A stretch of 64,000 bases of DNA, from positions 310,001 to 374,000 of the forward strand of contig NZ_JAFBBD010000001.1 in NCBI RefSeq assembly GCF_016906995.1. Reading direction: 5' to 3'. A program made the translations under genes and the position numbers. Below are positions 45,874-55,141 of the stretch, one piece after another (position 1 is the first letter of the stretch; every line of letters begins with the position of its first letter). The notes beneath the pieces were generated by a model. That model was not told the origin of the DNA, searched no databases, and saw only the letters and a program-made list of their open reading frames with translations. The DNA is from Spongiibacter marinus. Its GTDB lineage: Bacteria; Pseudomonadota; Gammaproteobacteria; Pseudomonadales; Spongiibacteraceae.

Positions 45874-46761
45874 ATGAATACGATTAGTGAGCTGCTTCAG
45901 CGCTATATCAGCAGCCAATCGCTGGATACATTGGAAGGCAGCCGTAGCACGATAATTCCCGGTGTTCACATCTACCGGGCAAGCCGCGGCAGCGCCCGCC
46001 AGCCCTTTGTGTATCAGTCTGGCATTATCGTGATGGCCCAGGGCCGCAAACGCATTTATCTCAACGGCCAGCAAGTAGACTACGGCCCCGGCCGCTACTT
46101 GGTGCAAGGTGTACCGCTGCCACTCGAGTGCGAAGCACATAGCGACGGCAACTTACCCTTGCTGGGCATATCCATCAGCATTAATCCCGCATTGCTCCAG
46201 GAGCTCATTGACGCCACACCCAGCCTCGGCCAAAAGCGCGGCGATAGTGGCGACTGCGGCCTAAGCTCCGACCGCTTGAGCCCGAATATGAGCGACACGC
46301 TCAAACGCTTGCTCGAGGCCCTGCTTAGCCCCCAGGACGCACAGGTTCTGGGGCCGGCAATTGTTCGAGAGTTTATCTACCGAATACTGATTGGCCCGAA
46401 GGGGCATGTACTCACCGAGCTTGCTCAACACGATGGCCACTACGCACGCGTAGCGCGGGTATTGGTGCATATGCACCGGCATTATGCCGAAGACCTGAAT
46501 GTCGATGCCCTGTCTGACTATGCGGGAATGAGTCCCTCGAGTTTTCATCGCGCCTTTCGCCAGGTGACCCGAGAAACACCCCTGCAATACTTAAAGAAAC
46601 TGCGCCTGAGCAAGGCGAAAGAACTAATGGCCAACGAGGGACGGCGCGCAAATGAAGCCGCAATACTGGTCGGCTACCGCAGCCCCTCGCAATTCAGCCG
46701 CGAATTCAGACGCCATTTTCAGCAGGCACCGGCGCGTATGCTCAGCCAACGTTCGGCGTAG
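45874..46761 (+). CDS. AraC family regulator, YqhC-like
   Basis: From the ATG at 45874 the protein has 295 residues: an N-terminal AraC_N sensor domain (RQPFVYQSGIIVMAQGRKRIYLNG, VQGVPLPLECEAHS), and a C-terminal pair of helix-turn-helix motifs (LSDYAGMSPSSFHRAFRQVT and ANEAAILVGYRSPSQFSREFRR). The C-terminal half resembles E. coli YqhC, the aldehyde-responsive activator of yqhD. The divergent yqhD next door supports this. No clear ribosome site is seen; starts at 45793 and 45844 are alternatives. No conserved Cys redox pair is obvious in the sensor part. Confidence 0.88.
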   Translation: MNTISELLQRYISSQSLDTLEGSRSTIIPGVHIYRASRGSARQPFVYQSGIIVMAQGRKRIYLNGQQVDYGPGRYLVQGVPLPLECEAHSDGNLPLLGISISINPALLQELIDATPSLGQKRGDSGDCGLSSDRLSPNMSDTLKRLLEALLSPQDAQVLGPAIVREFIYRILIGPKGHVLTELAQHDGHYARVARVLVHMHRHYAEDLNVDALSDYAGMSPSSFHRAFRQVTRETPLQYLKKLRLSKAKELMANEGRRANEAAILVGYRSPSQFSREFRRHFQQAPARMLSQRSA

Positions 46762-46770
46762 CGATACCCG

Positions 46771-47676
46771 CTATTGAGGGCGCAGCCCGGTTTTTTCGAC
46801 GCGCTGTGATTTACTGAATATCACCAGTGCCAAGCCACCAATAATTGCCGCCGACACCAGCAAAAAGTGCAGGGTGAAAGGCTCGGCAAGTAGCAAAATA
46901 CCGCCAAGTGCCGTCATTAGTGGCACGCTCAGCTGCACACTTGCCGCCGTTGTCGCCCGGAGCGCCGGCAGTGCGGAATACCATACGATATAGCCCAGCG
47001 CCGAAGCGCCCGCGCCGGATAGCAGGGCGTATACAACACCCTCTGCGCCTAACCGGGGCGGCTCAACGGCCCACATCGCCAGGCTAAGAAGCGCGGCAAA
47101 AGGCAGGGAGTAGAGGAAGTTGTGCGCAGAGATCACGCGCGGATCGCCCACCCTTCGCCCCAGCAAAGAGTAGACTCCCCACGCCGCGCCCGAGATCAAC
47201 ATAATGAGGTAAGCCAACAGCGAGGGGGCGCCCTCTAATGCGCCCGTGGCACTGGGCAGCATGAGTGCCAACAGGCCACCGTAGGCGAGGAGCAGACCCA
47301 GCCATTGCAAGCCGTTAAAGCGTTCCCCGCGGTAGAAGCCGTAGCCGATCATCACCGTTTGCACCGCGGCAAATAGAATCAGTGCCCCCGCGCCAGCGGA
47401 TACTCGAGCGTAGGCATAGGAAAACGCCGCGGCATACGCAAACAATACAAAACCGGAGATAACGCGCGCGGATACCGGGGGAGAGACGTCGCGATGGGGA
47501 ATGTTGCGTACCGCAATAATCGCCCACAACATAGCGGCTCCCGACAGCAGGCGCAGCGCTGTAAAACTGGCCGCATCTATCGTGCCGCCCAACAGCGCTG
47601 CACGACAAATAAGCGCATTGCCGGTGAAGGCTAACATCGACAGGGCGGTGAAAACAGCGATACGAAGTGGCGACAT
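46771..47676 (-). CDS. EamA (DMT superfamily) transporter
   Basis: A 301-residue inner-membrane exporter with ten hydrophobic segments in the duplicated EamA arrangement, including NALICRAALLGGTIDAASFTALRL and GAAWGVYSLLGRR. Drug/metabolite transporters export amino acids, purines or toxins; substrate unknown. The ATG at 47676 is listed; an in-frame GTG at 47688 is an alternative. It runs toward yqhC and ends 9 bp from it. No shared function is evident. Confidence 0.88.
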   Translation of the reverse strand: MSPLRIAVFTALSMLAFTGNALICRAALLGGTIDAASFTALRLLSGAAMLWAIIAVRNIPHRDVSPPVSARVISGFVLFAYAAAFSYAYARVSAGAGALILFAAVQTVMIGYGFYRGERFNGLQWLGLLLAYGGLLALMLPSATGALEGAPSLLAYLIMLISGAAWGVYSLLGRRVGDPRVISAHNFLYSLPFAALLSLAMWAVEPPRLGAEGVVYALLSGAGASALGYIVWYSALPALRATTAASVQLSVPLMTALGGILLLAEPFTLHFLLVSAAIIGGLALVIFSKSQRVEKTGLRPQ

Positions 47677-47769
47677 AAAACGGTCCACAAAGCGCGGGAA
47701 AGAAAGAGTATGAAGGGGCTTTTCGCTGATGCATAGGCTACTTTAGTCGCCACATAGCCGCGTCGCTAA

Positions 47770-47794
47770 GCCAGCGCGACTGGGCCGCGCTGGC
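47770..47794. terminator. Hairpin between dsbA and the EamA gene
   Basis: GCCAGCGCG (47770-47778) pairs exactly with CGCGCTGGC (47786-47794) around 7 nt. It lies 26 bp downstream of the dsbA stop codon, on the same strand. No T run follows, so termination would be weak or Rho-assisted. Confidence 0.4.
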
Positions 47795-47820
47795 GGGGTC
47801 AAACTAACTGGCGGAAGCGC

Positions 47821-48534
47821 TTAGCGGGCGGCGCGCTCTTGCTCAATAAGCTGCTCAGCCACCTTCAACATATTGGCTTTGCTGCCTGCTGCGCGGCCAG
47901 TAACCCGGTATTTGCCATTGACGATCAACTCCGGGGTACCCGCGATACCGTAACTACGCGCACGGGAATCGGCTTGTCGTACCTGGCTCTTCACACCAAA
48001 GGAGTCAAAGGTTTTACGAAAGGTCTCGGCATCAATATTGCTGTGCTCAAGAAACAGTTTTTCAATCGCATCGCGATTTCGCAGCGGGTTTTTCTTGAGG
48101 TTGATCTCGTCAAACAGCGGCTCGTGCACTTGGTCGAGAATGTTCAGCGCTTTGGCGGTATAAAAGGCCTGAGCGTGCAGCACCATTAAGTCGTTCCACA
48201 TTGCCGGTGACTGCACAAACGCCACATCCTCGGGCAACTGTTTCGCCCACGCGCTCACCATAGGCTCGAAGTCAAAACAGTGGCTACAGCCGTACCAAAA
48301 AACTTCCACGACTTCGATTTTATTCGCATCGGATGTGCGTACCGGCTGGGCAATACGAACAAAGCCTTCGCCGTTAACCGCTGTGGCTGGTGGCGCGGTG
48401 CGCGTTTCAGCGGTCGTTTTAGCAGCAACCTGGGCGGTCTGCCCACCTGTCGCATCACCATTGCTACAGGCCGATACCAACAGCGCCATCAGGCCAAACA
48501 GATACATTGAGATGTGTTTCTTCATCATTCCCAT
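47821..48534 (-). CDS. dsbA: DsbA-like thiol:disulfide interchange lipoprotein
   Basis: A 237-residue DsbA family oxidase that introduces disulfides into envelope proteins. The active site is CSHC (Cys83-Cys86) instead of CPHC, and the cis-proline is in GIAGTPELIVNGKYRV. The signal MGMMKKHISMYLFGLMALLVSAC ends in a lipobox with Cys23, so the protein is probably lipid-anchored. It is followed by a 40-residue Ala/Thr-rich linker before the fold. ATGs at 48528 and 48525 are possible starts. It neighbours cytochromes c4 and c5, which need the envelope thiol system. Confidence 0.85.
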   Translation of the reverse strand: MGMMKKHISMYLFGLMALLVSACSNGDATGGQTAQVAAKTTAETRTAPPATAVNGEGFVRIAQPVRTSDANKIEVVEVFWYGCSHCFDFEPMVSAWAKQLPEDVAFVQSPAMWNDLMVLHAQAFYTAKALNILDQVHEPLFDEINLKKNPLRNRDAIEKLFLEHSNIDAETFRKTFDSFGVKSQVRQADSRARSYGIAGTPELIVNGKYRVTGRAAGSKANMLKVAEQLIEQERAAR

Positions 48535-48630
48535 CCTAGTTACTTATGCGAGTCGAGTGCGCGATGCCGATAGAGTGTATCAGACACGCCGACGGCTGTG
48601 CGGTTCCTACAGCTCAACAATTCAACGGCG

Positions 48631-48657
48631 AAAAAAAAGGCGGCTATTGCCGCCTTT
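48631..48657 (-). terminator. Intrinsic terminator of the cytochrome c4 gene
   Basis: AAAGGCGGC (48636-48644) pairs with GCCGCCTTT (48649-48657) around TATT. On the minus strand it is followed by a run of eight T, 17 bp after the cytochrome c4 stop codon. Confidence 0.9.
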
Positions 48658-48674
48658 CACAAACTCTGCACGCC

Positions 48675-49301
48675 TTAGTTATGCAGACCTTGAATGAAGT
48701 TTGAGACCGCTTCAATCTCGGCATCGCTCATTTTGAAAGCGATCATGCGCATGGTCTTCGCTTCGCCGTCATTGTCGCGACCTTCGCGTCCATCCATTGC
48801 TGCACGGAAAGCCTTAAGCTGCGCTGCGGTGTAGTCAGCGTATTGGCCGCTTAATTTGGGGAAGCCTGCTGCTGCCATCCCTGCACCCGTAGGAGAGTGA
48901 CAAGCAGAGCACGCTGGAATACCGCGCTCGGCAATGCCGCCACGGTATATCGCTTCGCCTTTTTTAACCAGCGCCGGATCCGCTTGGCCAACAGAGCCTG
49001 TCTGGCTCGCGTAGTAAGCGGCGATATCGGCAATGTCCTGATCGCTCAGGTTGTCGGTCTGGCCGGCCATCATTGGCACAGGACGCGCACCCGACTTGAT
49101 GTCATGAATTTGCTTGATCAGGTAGCGCTCACCCTGGCCAGCCAATTTCGGAAAGGTGGGTGCCGGGCTGTTGCCGTCTTGACCGTGACAGGCGGCGCAT
49201 GAGGCAGATTTTGACTTGCCGGCAGCAGCGTTACCTTCCACAGCCACCGCAACATTACTCAGCAGCAGGGAAGCAAGAAAAACTAGCAAAGGTTTGTTCA
49301 T
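48675..49301 (-). CDS. Diheme cytochrome c4
   Basis: A 208-residue periplasmic diheme cytochrome c4. The signal peptide ends near AVAVEG, and two heme sites CAACH (Cys35, Cys38, His39) and CSACH (Cys131, Cys134, His135) sit in two similar domains joined by a linker. It is a typical electron donor to cbb3 or aa3 oxidases. The ATG at 49301 is preferred over the GTG at 49307. A cytochrome c5 gene precedes it and the aa3 oxidase operon lies 12 kb away. Confidence 0.93.
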   Translation of the reverse strand: MNKPLLVFLASLLLSNVAVAVEGNAAAGKSKSASCAACHGQDGNSPAPTFPKLAGQGERYLIKQIHDIKSGARPVPMMAGQTDNLSDQDIADIAAYYASQTGSVGQADPALVKKGEAIYRGGIAERGIPACSACHSPTGAGMAAAGFPKLSGQYADYTAAQLKAFRAAMDGREGRDNDGEAKTMRMIAFKMSDAEIEAVSNFIQGLHN

Positions 49302-49339
49302 GATCACTTACTCTTTAAAAACAGAAGTTCTAGCGCGCC

Positions 49340-49636
49340 TTACTTGGCCGTCGCCATATACTCAATCAGCGCTTGGAAGTCGGCATCGCTGCAATCAAAG
49401 CACAAACCCATTGGCGGCATAGCGTTCAAGCCTTCACGAGCGTGTTTTACGAGCGTTTCCATTCCCTTTTCCAAACGCGGAGTCCAGGCGGCAACATCAC
49501 CAGTTTTCGGCGCGCCATTGGCACCAAAACCGTGACAGGCGTAACACGACTTCTTGTAACGCGCCTCGACATCGGCGTTGGCACTAGCGGCTACGCTGGT
49601 AATGGCAAGAAGTACTGCGAATAAGCATTTTTTCAT
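49340..49636 (-). CDS. Cytochrome c5
   Basis: A 98-residue periplasmic monoheme cytochrome. The signal peptide ends ASANA (about 1-21), the heme site is CYACH (Cys31, Cys34, His35), Met ligand in AMPPMGLC, and a Cys pair in LCFDCSD is the characteristic c5 disulfide. It is a close paralogue of the lipoprotein at 38442-38798. It lies 38 bp upstream of the cytochrome c4 gene and is probably cotranscribed with it. Confidence 0.92.
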   Translation of the reverse strand: MKKCLFAVLLAITSVAASANADVEARYKKSCYACHGFGANGAPKTGDVAAWTPRLEKGMETLVKHAREGLNAMPPMGLCFDCSDADFQALIEYMATAK

Positions 49637-49798
49637 GGTTTACCCTCTCTTCTGACCGGCGCCCGCGATGAAAGCTGCGACACGCTGGGTGATGACCCCC
49701 AGTAAAAACTGCGGCATTATACACAACAAGCCCGAGTCTGGGCCATTTTTTGGCTCCCCCAGACTTGCTATGCACCGCAATACTCCCCCGGATATTTT

Positions 49799-50449
49799 AT
49801 GCCCAAGGCCAATTCTGTTAATTACCGCCGTGCCGTCTACATGAAAAGTGCACCCAAACTTGCCCAATGCCCCGAAGACAGCGGCGCGGAGGTCGCATTT
49901 GCCGGCCGTTCGAACGCAGGCAAGTCGAGTGCCATTAATCGCTTGACGGAAAACAGCAAGATGGCCAAGACCAGTAAAACACCAGGTCGTACCCAGCTTA
50001 TCAACTTTTTCTCTGTGAACGAACAAGACAGCATGCGACTTGTTGACCTACCCGGCTACGGTTTCGCCAAAGTGCCGCTGAAGGTGAAGCAAGAATGGGA
50101 ACGCAATCTGGAGTATTACCTGCAGCACCGCCAATCACTGCGCGGCCTGGTGCTAATGATGGATATTCGCCACCCGCTCACCGGCTTCGACACCACCATG
50201 CTGAATTGGGCTCACCAGGCGGGGATGCCGGTTCGCATCCTGCTGACAAAGGCCGACAAACTCAAGCGCGGGCCGGCGATGTCGACCCTACTACAAGTGC
50301 GAAAAGCCCTTCAGCCCTACGGCGGGCTGGTAAACGCGCAGCTGTTTTCAGCACCGCGTGGCGACGGTCTGGATGACCTTCGCGAACAGCTCGACGTGTG
50401 GCTAACCGCTCGCTTTGAAGGAGACGAGGAGCTCGACGACCTCCACTGA
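49799..50449 (+). CDS. engB: Ribosome biogenesis GTPase EngB (YihA/YsxC)
   Basis: A 216-residue GTPase needed for assembly of the large ribosomal subunit. G motifs are [14 protein letters not shown] (G1), TPGRTQ (G2), DLPGYGFA (G3), TKADKLKRG (G4) and [11 protein letters not shown] (G5). Length and order match YihA. It is convergent with polA, with nine bases between the stop codons; there is no room for a Spot 42 RNA, which sits there in E. coli. Confidence 0.96.
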   Translation: MPKANSVNYRRAVYMKSAPKLAQCPEDSGAEVAFAGRSNAGKSSAINRLTENSKMAKTSKTPGRTQLINFFSVNEQDSMRLVDLPGYGFAKVPLKVKQEWERNLEYYLQHRQSLRGLVLMMDIRHPLTGFDTTMLNWAHQAGMPVRILLTKADKLKRGPAMSTLLQVRKALQPYGGLVNAQLFSAPRGDGLDDLREQLDVWLTARFEGDEELDDLH

Positions 50450-50458
50450 GACCCCGCG

Positions 50459-53194
50459 CTAGTGCGCCTCGTCCCAGTTATCGCCACTGCCCACTCCTAC
50501 CTCTAACGGTATAGCCAGCTCGGCAGCGCTCTCCATCAACGCGACAACACGCTCTTGAACGCTATCGAGCTGATCCTCGGCAACCTCAAGAATCAGTTCG
50601 TCGTGAACCTGCATAATCATTTTCGCGTCGGGCTGCTGCTCGCTCAGATAGTCATCCACGGCGATCATTGCCCGCTTGATAATATCGGCAGCCGTGCCTT
50701 GCATAGGGGCATTGATTGCCGTGCGCTCGGCAGCCTGACGCCGCTGGCCATTGCGCGCATTAATTTCCGGCAGGTGCAGGCGGCGGCCGAACAGGGTTTC
50801 CACATAGCCCTTTTCCGCCGCGCGCGCGCGGGTATTGTCCATATACTCTCTGACGCCCGGGTAGCGCTCAAAGTAGAGGTCGATATATTGCTGGGCCTCG
50901 TTGCGCCCGATATGGAGCTGGCGCCCCAAGCCAAAGGCCGACATGCCGTAGATCAGCCCAAAGTTAATGGCTTTGGCGTTGCGGCGCTGCTCATCGCTCA
51001 CGGCGTCTAACTCCACACCGAATACCTCAGCAGCCGTGGCGCGGTGAATGTCCTCGCCATTTTTAAAGGCGTTGATCAGGCCCTCGTCACCAGAGAGGTG
51101 GGCCATTATGCGAAGCTCGATTTGCGAATAGTCCGCCGCCAGTATTTTGTAACCCTGCGGCGCAACGAAGGCCTTTCGTATGCGGCGGCCTTCGGCACTG
51201 CGAATGGGAATGTTCTGCAGGTTAGGGTCAGACGACGACAAGCGCCCGGTAGCGGCAACAGCCTGATGGTAGGAGGTATGCACGCGCCCGGTTTGCGGGT
51301 CGATCAACTGCGGTAACTTGTCGGTATACGTCGACTTCAGTTTCGCCAACCCGCGGTAATCGAGAATAACTTGCGGCAGGGGGTAGTCGTGAGCCAGCTC
51401 AACGAGCACTTCTTCGGCCGTAGACGGCGCGCCCTTGGGCGTTTTGCGGATGACGGGGATTTCCAGTCGGTCAAACAGAATTTCACCCAGCTGCTTGGGC
51501 GAGGACAAATTAAACTCGCCACCGGCAATGTCGTAGGCCTGCTGCTCCAGCTGCTTGAGCTTGTCGGCAATCTCCATGCTCTGCACCGCCAACATGTCTC
51601 GGCTAATCAGGGCGCCGTTGCGCTCGATCCGTGACAGCACTCCCACCAAGGGCAATTCAATATCCCGGTACACGGAAACAAGGGATGGCGCCTCGCTAAG
51701 CTTGGGCGCCAGGGCCTGATGCAAGCATAGGGTGATGTCGGCATCCTCAGCGGCGTAGGGGCCGGCTTGCTCGAGTGCGATTTGATTAAAACTAAGCTGC
51801 TTAGCGCCTTTGCCCGCAATGTCTTCAAAGTGAATGGTTGATTGGCCCAGGTATTTCAACGCCAGGCTATCCATATCGTGACGACTGCCCGTGGAATCCA
51901 GCACATACGACTCAAGCATGGTGTCTTCGGCGATACCCCGCAGGGTAATGCCGTGGTTCGCCAAAACATTCGCATCGTACTTAAGGTTTTGCCCCAGCTT
52001 GGCGACCTTGGCATCTTCCAACAAGGGCTTTAACGCGCCGAGCACGCGCTCCTCACTGAGCTGCGTTGGCGCGTCGATATAGTCGTGGCCAAAGGGCACA
52101 TAGGCCGCCTCGCCGGGCTCAATGGCAAAAGACACCCCAACAACCCGGGCCTGCATATAATTCAGACTGGTTGTCTCGGTATCGAAGGCGAACAATGCCG
52201 CTGCGCTCAGTCGATCCAGCCACTGCTGAAAACTCTCCTCGTCGAGAATAACGCTGTACTGCTTCTCCGAGGAGGGGTTACCAGGCTGATCGTCGCCTAC
52301 CTCGGCTGCAGCTGCCCCCTCATTGCGCTGCAGCTCGTCGACCCAACCTTTAAACTCCATGTCGCGAAACAGCGCCAATAACTGCTCATTGTCGACGCTA
52401 CCCGGCTGAAGATCCGCCACCGCAACATCGAGCGCCACATCGCACTTAATCGTGGCCAACTCGTAGGACAACTCAGCCGCCTCGCGCGAGGCCTCTAACT
52501 TTTTCGCCAGGCTCTTGGCGCCGCGAATGGATAGGTCCGCAACCTCATCTAGCCGGGCATAGATATCTTTTATGCCACCCAGGGCCTGCAGCAGGGCCAG
52601 GGCGGTTTTTTCGCCAACGCCAGCCACGCCCGGAATATTGTCGACTTTGTCCCCCATTAGCGCGAGGTAGTCGATAATCAGCGAGGGTGGGATACCAAAT
52701 TTTTCGGCGACGGCAGCCTCATCCATTTTGGTATCGGTCATGGTATTCACCAACGTGACATGGGCATTCACTAGCTGCGCCATATCCTTATCTCCGGTCG
52801 ACACCACCACCGGCCGCTCCGCGCCCGCCTGGGCCGCCAGGGTGCCAATCACATCGTCGGCTTCCACACCGTCGATCACCAGTCTCGGCAAACCCATGGC
52901 GTCGACAATGTCGTGAATAGGCTGAATTTGCGCCCGCAGGTCGTCCGGCATCGGTGGGCGGTTCGCCTTGTAGTCACTGTACATGTCGTCGCGAAAGGTT
53001 TTGCCCTTGGCGTCAAATACCACGGCAATGGGGCTATCGGGGTAATCCTTCTGCAGGCGGCGCAACATGCTGATAACCCCTTTCACCGCACCGGTGGGCT
53101 GCCCTTTGGAATTGGTCAGCGGGGGCAAGGCATGGAAGGCCCGGTATAAATAAGAAGAGCCGTCTACCAGTACAAGAGGGGTTGTCGCAGTCAT
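50459..53194 (-). CDS. polA: DNA polymerase I
   Basis: A 911-residue family A polymerase with three domains: a 5'-3' exonuclease (about 1-290, [20 protein letters not shown] and ADDVIGTLA), a 3'-5' proofreading domain (about 315-510, with [13 protein letters not shown] carrying the exonuclease Asp-Glu pair, so proofreading looks intact) and the polymerase (about 515-911, [18 protein letters not shown] as motif [14 protein letters not shown] as motif B and [11 protein letters not shown] as motif C). It acts in Okazaki fragment processing and excision repair. The upstream region carries TGTTAC/GTAACA arms. Confidence 0.97.
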   Translation of the reverse strand: MTATTPLVLVDGSSYLYRAFHALPPLTNSKGQPTGAVKGVISMLRRLQKDYPDSPIAVVFDAKGKTFRDDMYSDYKANRPPMPDDLRAQIQPIHDIVDAMGLPRLVIDGVEADDVIGTLAAQAGAERPVVVSTGDKDMAQLVNAHVTLVNTMTDTKMDEAAVAEKFGIPPSLIIDYLALMGDKVDNIPGVAGVGEKTALALLQALGGIKDIYARLDEVADLSIRGAKSLAKKLEASREAAELSYELATIKCDVALDVAVADLQPGSVDNEQLLALFRDMEFKGWVDELQRNEGAAAAEVGDDQPGNPSSEKQYSVILDEESFQQWLDRLSAAALFAFDTETTSLNYMQARVVGVSFAIEPGEAAYVPFGHDYIDAPTQLSEERVLGALKPLLEDAKVAKLGQNLKYDANVLANHGITLRGIAEDTMLESYVLDSTGSRHDMDSLALKYLGQSTIHFEDIAGKGAKQLSFNQIALEQAGPYAAEDADITLCLHQALAPKLSEAPSLVSVYRDIELPLVGVLSRIERNGALISRDMLAVQSMEIADKLKQLEQQAYDIAGGEFNLSSPKQLGEILFDRLEIPVIRKTPKGAPSTAEEVLVELAHDYPLPQVILDYRGLAKLKSTYTDKLPQLIDPQTGRVHTSYHQAVAATGRLSSSDPNLQNIPIRSAEGRRIRKAFVAPQGYKILAADYSQIELRIMAHLSGDEGLINAFKNGEDIHRATAAEVFGVELDAVSDEQRRNAKAINFGLIYGMSAFGLGRQLHIGRNEAQQYIDLYFERYPGVREYMDNTRARAAEKGYVETLFGRRLHLPEINARNGQRRQAAERTAINAPMQGTAADIIKRAMIAVDDYLSEQQPDAKMIMQVHDELILEVAEDQLDSVQERVVALMESAAELAIPLEVGVGSGDNWDEAH

Positions 53195-53281
53195 TTTTAA
53201 GAATATTCATTGCCAATTGGGGAAGCCGCGAGTGTACCACGAAGGCTGCTGACGGGCGGCAAGCTCGAGCCCCTACAACCT

Positions 53282-53404
53282 GTTACCCAAAATCACCCCA
53301 AGTAACACACCAAAAAGCCCATGAACACTGCATTACACGAAAATGAACAAAAATTAAGCATCGACAACCATCAATATTGTGTTACCTTACGTAACACAAG
53401 GTAA
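53282..53404. promoter_or_regulatory. Repeated GTTAC/GTAAC sites between polA and the small secreted protein gene
   Basis: TTGTGTTAC (53376-53384) and GTAACACAA (53390-53398) form a perfect 9-bp inverted repeat around CTTAC. A second pair, TGTTAC (53281-53286) and GTAACA (53302-53307), lies nearer polA, and a fifth half site GTAAC is at 53400-53404. A possible promoter TTACGT (53386-53391), 18 bp, TATCTT (53410-53415) overlaps the strong palindrome, as expected for a repressor site. The regulator is unknown. The rest of 53195-53453 holds no gene. Confidence 0.6.
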
Positions 53405-53453
53405 CAAAGCTATCTTGTTCGGGGCACAAACGCCCCACAGAGGAGAAAGAGAG

Positions 53454-53723
53454 ATGAAAAAGCTAAGCAGCGCAGTACTACTTTTGATTGCCAGCACCGC
53501 AGCGTTTGCCGCTGACGAGGACACGGCGTCGGGCGCGCCGCTGGTATTAGCCTACAGTGAAGCCACCGCAAGTTATGCACCGGAGAATACGGCTGTTAAC
53601 AACACCGTTAATGCCGAACGCGTACTGGCAAACACACTGGATGTGGTCTCAGCCTCACTGAGCGTAGCACTGGACAACTTCGAAGCGCCGTCACTGCCTG
53701 GCGCCAAAAACCTCGACCAGTAA
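53454..53723 (+). CDS. Small secreted protein, unknown function
   Basis: An 89-residue protein with a clear signal peptide (about 1-20, AFAADE) and a mature part of about 68 residues rich in Ala, Ser, Asn and Val. There is no cysteine and no known motif. The ribosome site GAGGAGAAAGAG is among the strongest in the window. The strong palindrome 56 bp upstream suggests tight control. It ends 3 bp before the end of znuA on the other strand, with no terminator between. Likely periplasmic. Confidence 0.7.
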   Translation: MKKLSSAVLLLIASTAAFAADEDTASGAPLVLAYSEATASYAPENTAVNNTVNAERVLANTLDVVSASLSVALDNFEAPSLPGAKNLDQ

Positions 53724-53726
53724 ACG

Positions 53727-54563
53727 CTAAGGACTTGCGACCAAACAGCTCGCAAATGCCTCACCAAGCTGGCGGTAAAAGCCCATAAAGCCGCCAGCTG
53801 TCGTGGTCTCACCCGCCATCGGATCCAGCTCGACAACCGGCACGTCCAGTCCCTGCGTCAACACCCTCAACATTGCGGCAGGATATTGCGGCTCGCGAAA
53901 TACACACTGTATCTCACCCGCCTGCAATTGCTCGCGCAACTCGGCCAGGTGCCGCGCTCCCGCCATACGACCCTCACCACCCGACAGCACCAGCCCGCCA
54001 CGCAAATTATAGCGAGCCTCAAAACGGGAAAAGCCGTCATGCAAAAACAGATAGCGCTGATCACTTGCTCGCTGCAAGCGGGACGCTAATGATTTGTCAT
54101 ACAGGCGCAGGGCAGAAGTGAGGCGCGCCGCGTTGGCATGGAAGTATGCACTGCGACTGGGCACCCGATCTGACAGCAGCTTAGCGATGCGCCGCGCCAT
54201 ATAGTGAATTTGCTCAACACCCAGCCAGTAGTGGGCATCAACATCGCCGGGCTGGTCATCCGGATACAGAGCAACCGCATGGTCAAAGCGGCGGATGGGC
54301 TTGCTGAGGTAGTGCTCCAGCGCGGGCCCAAACCACAGCACCATATCCGCTTTAGCCAAACGACCGAGGTCAGAGCTGCGCAACTGAAAATCGTGAGGTG
54401 ACGTCGTGGCAGACTGCAGCAACGCTACCTCGGCGGCATCGCCGGCAATGTCGACCACCAACAACTGCAGCGGCTTAACGGTAGTAATCAGTTGCAAGGA
54501 CGACGCGTAAGCCGGCACAGAAATACAGCAAAAACACAGCAATATCAGCCAGCAGCGGCGCAT
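53727..54563 (-). CDS. znuA: Zinc ABC transporter substrate-binding protein
   Basis: ZnuA captures zinc in the periplasm for ZnuBC. The 278-residue protein has a signal peptide (about 1-21, AYASS) and the three zinc histidines: His57 in TSPHDFQLRSSD, His111 in DAHYWLG and His175 in FLHDGFSRFE. It lacks the long His-rich loop of many ZnuA proteins; the segment before His111 is short and acidic (YPDDQPGDVD). The ATG at 54563 is chosen over a TTG at 54581 (GAGG upstream). A Zur-box-like site separates it from zur. Confidence 0.92.
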   Translation of the reverse strand: MRRCWLILLCFCCISVPAYASSLQLITTVKPLQLLVVDIAGDAAEVALLQSATTSPHDFQLRSSDLGRLAKADMVLWFGPALEHYLSKPIRRFDHAVALYPDDQPGDVDAHYWLGVEQIHYMARRIAKLLSDRVPSRSAYFHANAARLTSALRLYDKSLASRLQRASDQRYLFLHDGFSRFEARYNLRGGLVLSGGEGRMAGARHLAELREQLQAGEIQCVFREPQYPAAMLRVLTQGLDVPVVELDPMAGETTTAGGFMGFYRQLGEAFASCLVASP

Positions 54564-54609
54564 GATCGACAGTAACCTCAACGTCAGGTGGTGTAACAGA
54601 AAGAAAATT

Positions 54610-54633
54610 GAAATATTATAACATTATTATTTC
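54610..54633. promoter_or_regulatory. Zur-box-like operator
   Basis: A 24-bp AT-rich dyad between znuA and zur has outer arms GAAATA (54610-54615) and TATTTC (54628-54633), with eight of twelve base pairs matching. It resembles the gammaproteobacterial Zur box (GTTATAATATAAC core). Zinc-loaded Zur bound here would repress both znuA and zur-znuCB. Confidence 0.7.
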
Positions 54634-54649
54634 TACTAGGTGCTGACCA

Positions 54650-55141
54650 ATGCCTACCGAGGCACCCGAGCAACATCACAACCATCAACATTGCATTGAT
54701 GAAGCCCTGCAGCGTGCGCGTCAGATATGTGCCGCCCGCGGTGCACGACTCACGCCGATTCGCGAGCATGTTCTCAGCCTGATCTGGGAGAGCCACAAAC
54801 CGGTGGGTGCCTATAGCTTGCTGGAGTCGCTCGATGCACAAAGCGAGCGTCGCAGCACACCCCCCACCGTCTATCGCGCCTTGGATTTTTTACTGGAGCA
54901 GGGGCTGGTTCACCGCATTGCGTCGCTCAACGCCTTTGTCGGCTGCGCGGACCCAAGCCACCGGCACTCCGGGCACTTCCTCATTTGCCGGCACTGCAAT
55001 ACCGCCATTGAACTCGACGCTGAGGCGATCGATAGCGCCATCCGCCAAGCCGCCGAGGGGCGCGGCTTCCACGCAGAAGAGCAGTGCGTAGAGGTTGTTG
55101 GCAGCTGCCAGCGCTGCCAGGAGCAACCCGAGAGTGCGTGA
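54650..55141 (+). CDS. zur: Zinc uptake regulator Zur (Fur family)
   Basis: A 163-residue Fur-family repressor. The DNA-binding half includes RLTPIREHVLSLIWESHKPVGAYSLL, STPPTVYRALDFLLEQGLVHRI; the metal half includes HRHSGHFLICRHCNTAIELD and a terminal CQRCQE, giving two Cys pairs for structural zinc. The neighbouring znuABC genes make Zur rather than Fur the natural reading. AGGTG precedes the ATG. Its stop lies 8 bp inside znuC. Confidence 0.93.
   Translation: MPTEAPEQHHNHQHCIDEALQRARQICAARGARLTPIREHVLSLIWESHKPVGAYSLLESLDAQSERRSTPPTVYRALDFLLEQGLVHRIASLNAFVGCADPSHRHSGHFLICRHCNTAIELDAEAIDSAIRQAAEGRGFHAEEQCVEVVGSCQRCQEQPESA

Noticed and set aside
50450-50458. Spot 42 RNA locus, expected between engB and polA in enterobacteria
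   Set aside because: Only nine bases separate the stop codons, so no RNA gene fits.
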